Of a stretch of DNA of 64,000 nucleotides, positions 59,232 through 64,000 are shown one piece after another (the first letter of the stretch is position 1; each line of letters opens with the position of its first letter). The notes under the pieces are model-generated. The model made no database searches. It saw nothing but the letters and a program-made list of their open reading frames with translations, and was not told where the DNA came from. Source of the stretch: Caulobacterales bacterium (GTDB lineage: Bacteria > Pseudomonadota > Alphaproteobacteria > Caulobacterales > Caulobacteraceae). The position numbers were made by a program, and so were the translations under genes. The stretch lies in assembly GCA_019510435.1 (NCBI GenBank), contig JAEKKJ010000013.1, forward strand, positions 124,001-188,000, read 5' to 3'.

Positions 59232-60431
59232 TCAAACCGGCGCCGCGGCGCGGGCCGGTCGCAGGTGCAGCGCGGTCACCACCAGCATGGCCGCCACGAG
59301 GCACCCCGCCCCGAAGACCAGGGCGCCGCGGGCGTCCGCCTCGGTCACCACCAGGGAAGCCATCAAGGGGCCCAGGCTGCCGCCCAGGAGGTTGACGCCC
59401 CCCATGACCACGGCCGCGCGGCGGCTGGGATCGGCCTCGATCACCAGCGGCACCAGGAAGGGCATCAGGAACAGCCAGACGAAGCCGAACAGGCCCGAGG
59501 CCAGCAGGAACAGGGGGGCAGGCGGCAGGCTGCCCATCAAGGCCAGCAGGCCAAGGTCGGCTGCCGTGCAGGCCAGCAGGGTCCAGAACCAGGGCAGCCG
59601 CCCCGCCAGCACCGTGGCCGCGGCCCCGCCCGCCACCTGGCAGGCCAGGGAGATCGAGACCGCCGCGCCGACGACGGAGGGCGCGTGCCCGGCCTGTTTG
59701 GACAGCGGCTCGGCATAGACCCAGACGCCAACGATGAAGGCGAGGAACAGGAAGCAGGCGCCCAGGGCCGCGAGGCCCCGCGGCGGCGGCAGGCCGCCGG
59801 GTCCTTCGCTGGCGTGACTGAGGTCGGTCAGCTGCTGCGGGCCGGCCAGGGCGGCGACGCCGGCCAGGACGCTCAGGGCCGCCAGCGTCACCCATCCGCC
59901 CGCAGCGCCGACGCGGCCGATCACGAAGGCGGTGAGCAGCGTGGCCACCACGAACTGGGCCAGGGTCTGCAGGGTGAGGTAGATCCCCGACCAGCGTTCG
60001 GGCCGAGGCGCGCGGGCGATCAGGCAAAGGGTGATCCACATCAGGACGCCGCTGGGGACGCCGGCGGCGGCGCGGGCGGCGGTGATCGCCTCGCCCGTCA
60101 GCCGCGTGGTCAGCAGGTCGACCAGCGCCAGGACGAGGCCGGCGACGAGGCCGATCAACCCCATCCGCCGCGGCTTCAGCCAGGCGCCCGCCGCGCCGGC
60201 GGCCAGGCCCATGGCCAAGAGCTCGGCGGTCGCGGCGTGGCCCAGCTGGGTGGGGTCGAGCCGACCCTCCTCGGCCAGGGCGCCCAGGAGCTGCGGCTGC
60301 AGGCCCGCGATCATCACGCCCACGATGCCCACGAACATCGCCGAGACGCTCTGCAGCGCGCTCGGCGCCGCGCCGATCCAGCCGCCGCGCGGCGCGGCGT
60401 CCGCCGACAGGATGGCCGCCTCCCGGCTCAA
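59232..60431 (-). CDS. MFS transporter
   Basis: This is an inner-membrane carrier of about 399 residues with 12 predicted helices (SVSAMFVGIVGVMIAGLQPQ first; VWLFLMPFLVPLVIEADPSR and VVMGGVNLLGGSLGPLMASL late). The frame continues upstream antisense to the receptor gene, so the start must be near 60431. TTG 60431 overlaps the receptor stop (TTGA) and is my choice, with low certainty, because no ATG precedes the first helix. It is presumably the inner-membrane step after the TonB receptor. Confidence 0.8.
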   Translation of the reverse strand: MSREAAILSADAAPRGGWIGAAPSALQSVSAMFVGIVGVMIAGLQPQLLGALAEEGRLDPTQLGHAATAELLAMGLAAGAAGAWLKPRRMGLIGLVAGLVLALVDLLTTRLTGEAITAARAAAGVPSGVLMWITLCLIARAPRPERWSGIYLTLQTLAQFVVATLLTAFVIGRVGAAGGWVTLAALSVLAGVAALAGPQQLTDLSHASEGPGGLPPPRGLAALGACFLFLAFIVGVWVYAEPLSKQAGHAPSVVGAAVSISLACQVAGGAAATVLAGRLPWFWTLLACTAADLGLLALMGSLPPAPLFLLASGLFGFVWLFLMPFLVPLVIEADPSRRAAVVMGGVNLLGGSLGPLMASLVVTEADARGALVFGAGCLVAAMLVVTALHLRPARAAAPV

Positions 60432-62659
60432 TAGTTCACGCGCAGATAGACGCCGTAGGTGCGCGGCTTGGCCATGGAGAAGAGGTCGAAGCCCAGACCT
60501 TCGATCGGGATGATGTCGGAGATGTTGGTGGTGTCGAAGATGTTGCGGCCCCAGACGCCGACCTCGTAGTGCTGCGATGGGTCGGTCCAGCCCAGCCGCA
60601 CGTTGACGAAGGCGCGGCCCTTGTCGGAGAGCCGCTGGATGTTGCGGCTGTCGTACCAGATCTTGGACCGGTACTGCACGTCGCCGGCCACCCGCATCGA
60701 CCCGCCCATCACCGGCCACTTGTATTCCGCGCTGCCGTTCAGGCTGAGCTTGGGCGCGTTGGGCAGGGTGTTGCCGGAGTAGTCGCCGGCGTCGGTGACG
60801 AAGTCCTGGTAGGTGGCGTGCAGGGCCGAGGCGCCGGCCTGCAGCGTGAGGCCCTGGACCGGCGTGGCCGTCAGTTCGGCCTCGGCGCCGTAGATGTGGG
60901 CGTTGGAGGCGTTGGTGAAGACCTGCTCGCTGATCGCGCCAACCAGCACGATGTCGTACACCTGCAGGTCCTGGTAGTCGTAGTAGAACGCCGACAGGTT
61001 CAGGCGCAGGCGCCGGTCGAACCACTCGGTCTTGGCGCCACCCTCGTAGGCGTTGACCTTCTCGTCCCGGTACGGCTTCAGCAGCGCCGGATCGGTGGCC
61101 TGGCCGCCGAAGAAGCCGCCGCTCTTATAGCCGCGGTTGTAGGTGGCGTAGACGTTGGCGGTGTCGCTGATCTTGTACTGCAGGCCCGCCTTGCCGGAGA
61201 CGGACGAGAACTTCTTCGAATCGTCGATCGTGAAGAGCGGCCCGACGGTCTCGGCGGTCGAGGTGTAGTCGAAGTACTTCTTGTCCGCCGAATAGCGCAG
61301 GCCGACCGTGGCCACGAGCTGCGGCGTCACCGAATAGTCCAGCTGGCCGAAGACTGCGTAGCTGTCGGTCTTCTGGCTATAGGGCCAGCCGAAGATGCCG
61401 ATGGAGTTGGCCGGGTCCGCGCCAGACGGGTTGGCCGGCGTCGGGTTCCGGGCCGCGCGCAGGATGTCGTAGTAGGAACTGGTGTTGAGCTTGTCGCGCG
61501 CGCCATAGACGCCGACCACCCACTTGGCGGGCCCATCGCCCGTGGACTGCAGGCGCAGCTCTTCGCTGAGCACGTTCTGGCGGGCGATGTAGTTGGCGGT
61601 GATGACGTCGTCCGGGCCGGCGTCGGTGTCTTCCACATCGTTGCGGTGGGCGGTGTCGAAGCCGGTCACGGAGACCAGCTGCACCTTGCCCAGGTTCCAG
61701 TTGGCGGTGAGCGAGGCGCCGAGGGTGCGGACCTTGTCCTTGCCCTCCAGGTGGAACTGGCCGTGGTAGAGGTCGGAGTCCGTGTTCGGCACGCCGAGCA
61801 CGTCTGCGCACTGGGCGGTGGCGTAGAAGCCGGGGGCGCAGAAGCCGCCGGGGCCGGTCGCGGCCGCGGTCTGCGGTACCAGCGAGCGCTTATAGGCCCA
61901 GATCGAGCCGCCCTTGGATTCGCCATAGCGGGCCTGGGCCAGGACGTCGATGTCGGGGGTCGGCGTCCAGAGGAGCGAGCCGCGCATCGTCCAGCGGTCC
62001 TGGTCGTTGCCGTGATGGCCGTTGGTGGTGTTGAGCGTGTAGCCCTTGTCCCAGGCGCCGGTCCCGGCCAGGCGGAAGGCCAGCACGTCCTTGACGATCG
62101 GCCCGCCCACACCGCCCTCGACGGTCCAGCTGTTATAGTTGCCATATTCGGCCGAGGCGTCCGCCGTGTAGCTCTGGGTGGGCTTGCGGCTGATGACGTT
62201 GATCGCCCCGCCCGTAGTGTTGCGGCCATACAGCGTGCCCTGCGGTCCACGCAGCACCTCGATCCGTTCCAGGTCGAAGAACTGGCCCAGCTGCGCCAGG
62301 GGCGAGCCGATGTAGACGCCGTCCACATAGATCGCGACGGGCGTCGCCGTATTGGGGTTGAAGTCGTTCAGGCCGACGCCGCGGATGAAGATCTTCGGGT
62401 TGGCGGCGTTGTCGTCGGTCTTAATCGAGAGCGACGGGGAGAGGCCGTTCAGGTCCAGGATGCTGGTGACGTGCTGGTCCTTCAGCTGGCTGGCCGAGAG
62501 CGCGGTGATCGCGATCGGCACCGACTGGACGTTCTCGGCCCGCTTCTGCGAGGTGACGACCAGCTCCTCCAGCGTGTTCGTCGGCGTGTCGGCCGCCTGC
62601 GCGGCGCCGGCCAGGCCCAGGGCGGAAAGGGCCGCGGCCCCCATCAGCGTCGTTCGCAT
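60428..62659 (-). CDS. TonB-dependent outer membrane receptor
   Basis: This 743-residue protein has a signal peptide ending AAQAAD, a TonB-box region (LEELVVTSQKRAENVQSVPI), a plug (DGVYIGSPLAQLGQFFDLER, then VLRGPQGTLYGRNTTGGAIN) and a barrel ending GVYLRVNY. The VTSQKRxENxQxVPI plug start is typical of receptors abundant in sphingomonads and Caulobacterales that import organic nutrients rather than only iron. It overlaps the MFS start. An AT-rich promoter region with a 9-base direct repeat lies upstream. Confidence 0.95.
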   Translation of the reverse strand: MRTTLMGAAALSALGLAGAAQAADTPTNTLEELVVTSQKRAENVQSVPIAITALSASQLKDQHVTSILDLNGLSPSLSIKTDDNAANPKIFIRGVGLNDFNPNTATPVAIYVDGVYIGSPLAQLGQFFDLERIEVLRGPQGTLYGRNTTGGAINVISRKPTQSYTADASAEYGNYNSWTVEGGVGGPIVKDVLAFRLAGTGAWDKGYTLNTTNGHHGNDQDRWTMRGSLLWTPTPDIDVLAQARYGESKGGSIWAYKRSLVPQTAAATGPGGFCAPGFYATAQCADVLGVPNTDSDLYHGQFHLEGKDKVRTLGASLTANWNLGKVQLVSVTGFDTAHRNDVEDTDAGPDDVITANYIARQNVLSEELRLQSTGDGPAKWVVGVYGARDKLNTSSYYDILRAARNPTPANPSGADPANSIGIFGWPYSQKTDSYAVFGQLDYSVTPQLVATVGLRYSADKKYFDYTSTAETVGPLFTIDDSKKFSSVSGKAGLQYKISDTANVYATYNRGYKSGGFFGGQATDPALLKPYRDEKVNAYEGGAKTEWFDRRLRLNLSAFYYDYQDLQVYDIVLVGAISEQVFTNASNAHIYGAEAELTATPVQGLTLQAGASALHATYQDFVTDAGDYSGNTLPNAPKLSLNGSAEYKWPVMGGSMRVAGDVQYRSKIWYDSRNIQRLSDKGRAFVNVRLGWTDPSQHYEVGVWGRNIFDTTNISDIIPIEGLGFDLFSMAKPRTYGVYLRVNY

Positions 62660-62698
62660 GCGCAGTCCCCATCACGGATCCGACACAAACGGTAGCTG

Positions 62699-62724
62699 AC
62701 GCTATTCGATAATCAACGCTATTC
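62699..62724. promoter_or_regulatory. Direct repeat upstream of TonB receptor
   Basis: ACGCTATTC occurs at 62699-62707 and again at 62716-62724, 17 bases apart start to start, within an AT-rich patch 40-65 bases before the receptor start codon. It is a candidate regulator site, for example for the TetR protein encoded downstream. Confidence 0.4.
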
Positions 62725-62748
62725 TTTCGCCGTGATGCCGCTTTTATC

Positions 62749-63909
62749 TCAGCGCGCCCGGCCGCGTGCGCTGACCGGCCAGATGTCCACCAGGGTGTCG
62801 CCGCGCAGCAGGTGGTAGCTCTCGTAGTGCTCCACGGTCGGGTCGCAGTGGGGCGGGTTGAGGCGCACCATGGCGCCCGGGCGCAGGTGCGTCTCCACGC
62901 CCTTGCCGATCAGGGCGGTGTGCTCGTCGCCCATGAAGACGCAGAAGGCGCCGTCGGGCGCACCGGCCGCCGGCGTCGGCGGCTTGCCTTCGGTGGCGAA
63001 GGCCTTGAAGCCCCCGTCGAGAGTGACCAGCCCCGTGGCGTTGGCGCTGACCACGCGGGTCTCGACGAACAGGCTGCGCTCGAACGGCAGGTCGTCGGCG
63101 CCGGCGCCGGTGAGGTCGCACGCGGCGTACTGGTCATCCATGAAGATGTACGAGCCCACCTGCAGCTCGGTGAAGACGCCGAGCTCCAGGTCGATGCGAT
63201 GGGTGCCGGTGCCGCCGCCCGTGATCACCGGCGGCGGGGCGCCGACGGCCTCCAACGCCGCGATCACGGTGCGCAGGTAGTCGGTGCGCTCAGCGATGGC
63301 GGCGCGGCGCTCGGCGAAGTCCTCGATGTGCTGCTCGCGGCCGCAGTACATCTGCACGCCTTCGTAGCGCAGGCTGGGCTGGCTGAGGATGATCCGGGCC
63401 AGCTCTGCGGCAGCCTCGGGCGAGGCGACTCCCGTGCGGTGGATGCCGGGGTCGACGTCGATGAACACCCCCAGCGGCCGCACGCCGGCGCCGGCCTCGG
63501 CCAGCTGCGCCAGGTTCGCCGGGTCGTCGCAGACCACCGACAGCCGTTCGCTGAGCGCGTTCAGCGCCGCCAACCGGGCGAGGCCGGGCGCCGCGACCAC
63601 CGGCGAGGTGATGTGCAGGCCGGCGATGCCACCGGCGGCCAGGGCCTCGGCCTCGCCCAGCTTGGCGCAGCAGACGCCCACGGCGCCGGCGGCGAGCTGG
63701 CGGCGGGCGATCTCGACGCTCTTGTGGGTCTTGGCGTGGGGACGCAGGCGCACGCCCTTCTGAGCCGCCAGGGCGGCCATGCGGGCGATGTTGCGGTCCA
63801 GGGCGTCAGCCTCCACCACCAGGACCGGCGTATTGAGGTCGGCGCGCGAGCCCTGGCGGCCGATCAGGTGGCCGTGGAGGCGCTGGTCGTCGGAGATGGC
63901 GAGGTCCAT
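62749..63909 (-). CDS. DSD1-type PLP enzyme (D-threonine aldolase / D-serine dehydratase-like)
   Basis: This 386-residue fold-type III PLP enzyme has an alanine-racemase-like N-terminal barrel with PLP lysine Lys60 (RPHAKTHKS), GGGTGTHRIDLE for the phosphate site, and a C-terminal domain with the metal pair His354-Cys355 (PPHCDP) that defines the DSD1/D-threonine aldolase group. Such enzymes act on D-serine, D-threonine or 3-hydroxy-D-aspartate. It starts 8 bases after the flavoprotein gene and precedes the receptor by about 90 bases. Confidence 0.9.
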   Translation of the reverse strand: MDLAISDDQRLHGHLIGRQGSRADLNTPVLVVEADALDRNIARMAALAAQKGVRLRPHAKTHKSVEIARRQLAAGAVGVCCAKLGEAEALAAGGIAGLHITSPVVAAPGLARLAALNALSERLSVVCDDPANLAQLAEAGAGVRPLGVFIDVDPGIHRTGVASPEAAAELARIILSQPSLRYEGVQMYCGREQHIEDFAERRAAIAERTDYLRTVIAALEAVGAPPPVITGGGTGTHRIDLELGVFTELQVGSYIFMDDQYAACDLTGAGADDLPFERSLFVETRVVSANATGLVTLDGGFKAFATEGKPPTPAAGAPDGAFCVFMGDEHTALIGKGVETHLRPGAMVRLNPPHCDPTVEHYESYHLLRGDTLVDIWPVSARGRAR

Positions 63910-63917
63910 GGGACTCC

Positions 63918-64000
63918 TTAGGCGAACAGCGCTTCGAGATGCGGGTTGAGGAACTTGCCGCCCGGGTCGGCCGCGCGGCGGATGTCGCGGAAGCGTTCGG
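63918..64000 (-). CDS. FAD-linked lactone oxidase family protein, C-terminal end only
   Basis: Only the last 27 codons are in the window. They read ERFRDIRRAADPGGKFLNPH and end LEALFA. D-P-x-G-K-F-L-N near the C-terminus is the signature of the D-arabinono-1,4-lactone oxidase / L-gulonolactone oxidase group of VAO-type flavoproteins. The stop codon TAA lies 8 bases before the DSD1-type gene, so the two are probably cotranscribed. The rest of the protein lies to the right. Confidence 0.7.
   Translation of the reverse strand, partial: ERFRDIRRAADPGGKFLNPHLEALFA

Overview
The window is high-GC chromosomal DNA with short intergenic gaps and many 1-4 base gene overlaps. It looks like an alphaproteobacterium of the Caulobacterales, most likely Phenylobacterium or a close relative. 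That placement is inference. It rests on the conserved rpsF-rpsR-rplI / dnaB-alr / radA-cvpA-purF neighbourhood, an HWE-type histidine kinase, several TonB-dependent receptors, a promoter resembling the Caulobacter TTGACG...GCTANAWC type, and small Caulobacterales-type hypothetical proteins. I found no rRNA, tRNA, CRISPR array, transposase or phage gene.

Layout. 1-6.5 kb: a LysR regulator cut by the window edge, divergent from a short-chain dehydrogenase, an MHS-type MFS transporter, a large secreted metzincin metalloprotease and an SMP-30/gluconolactonase enzyme. 6.5-12.7 kb: small proteins, a cold shock protein, MarR, a DUF4336 protein, a glutathione transferase, a LigT-like phosphoesterase and an ArsC/YffB-like protein; a 117 bp paired-hairpin element lies between two convergent genes at 8444-8560. 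12.7-15.5 kb: a three-gene module (membrane protein, ECF sigma factor, small membrane protein with a shared N-terminal motif) that occurs twice in tandem, followed by panB. 16.4-21.4 kb: a VOC protein, a membrane protein, a DUF6894 protein and a 1036-residue CheB-CheR-PAS-HWE kinase fusion.

21.5-41.2 kb: housekeeping genes. A YfgM-like protein, bamB and der run on the plus strand. The minus-strand operon radA-cvpA-purF-transporter-SDR converges on der. Two Yip1-family paralogues separate radA from alr-dnaB. A TonB receptor and an S15-type hydrolase separate dnaB from the rpsF-rpsR-rplI operon, with clear hairpin terminators at both boundaries. 41.4-47.9 kb: a periplasmic peroxiredoxin, then a five-gene pilus-like operon with two small secreted subunits, a PapD-like chaperone, an unusual usher-like outer membrane protein and a two-domain terminal subunit.

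48.5-58.2 kb: a Sel1-repeat membrane protein, a zinc-type dehydrogenase, then the fatty-acid and envelope cluster fabD-fabG-(acpP)-fabF-mltG-yicC-gmk. The acpP copy is broken in this sequence: its second half is perfectly conserved but its first half is unreadable. A 140 bp element with a perfect 30 bp inverted repeat sits between yicC and gmk. 58.2-64 kb: minus-strand genes for a lactone-oxidase-like flavoprotein (cut by the window edge), a DSD1-type PLP enzyme, a TonB receptor, an MFS transporter, a TetR regulator and an XRE regulator. They look like one uptake and catabolism locus.

The most distinctive items are the duplicated sigma module, the pilus operon with its shared subunit C-termini, the disrupted acpP and the two structured non-coding elements.
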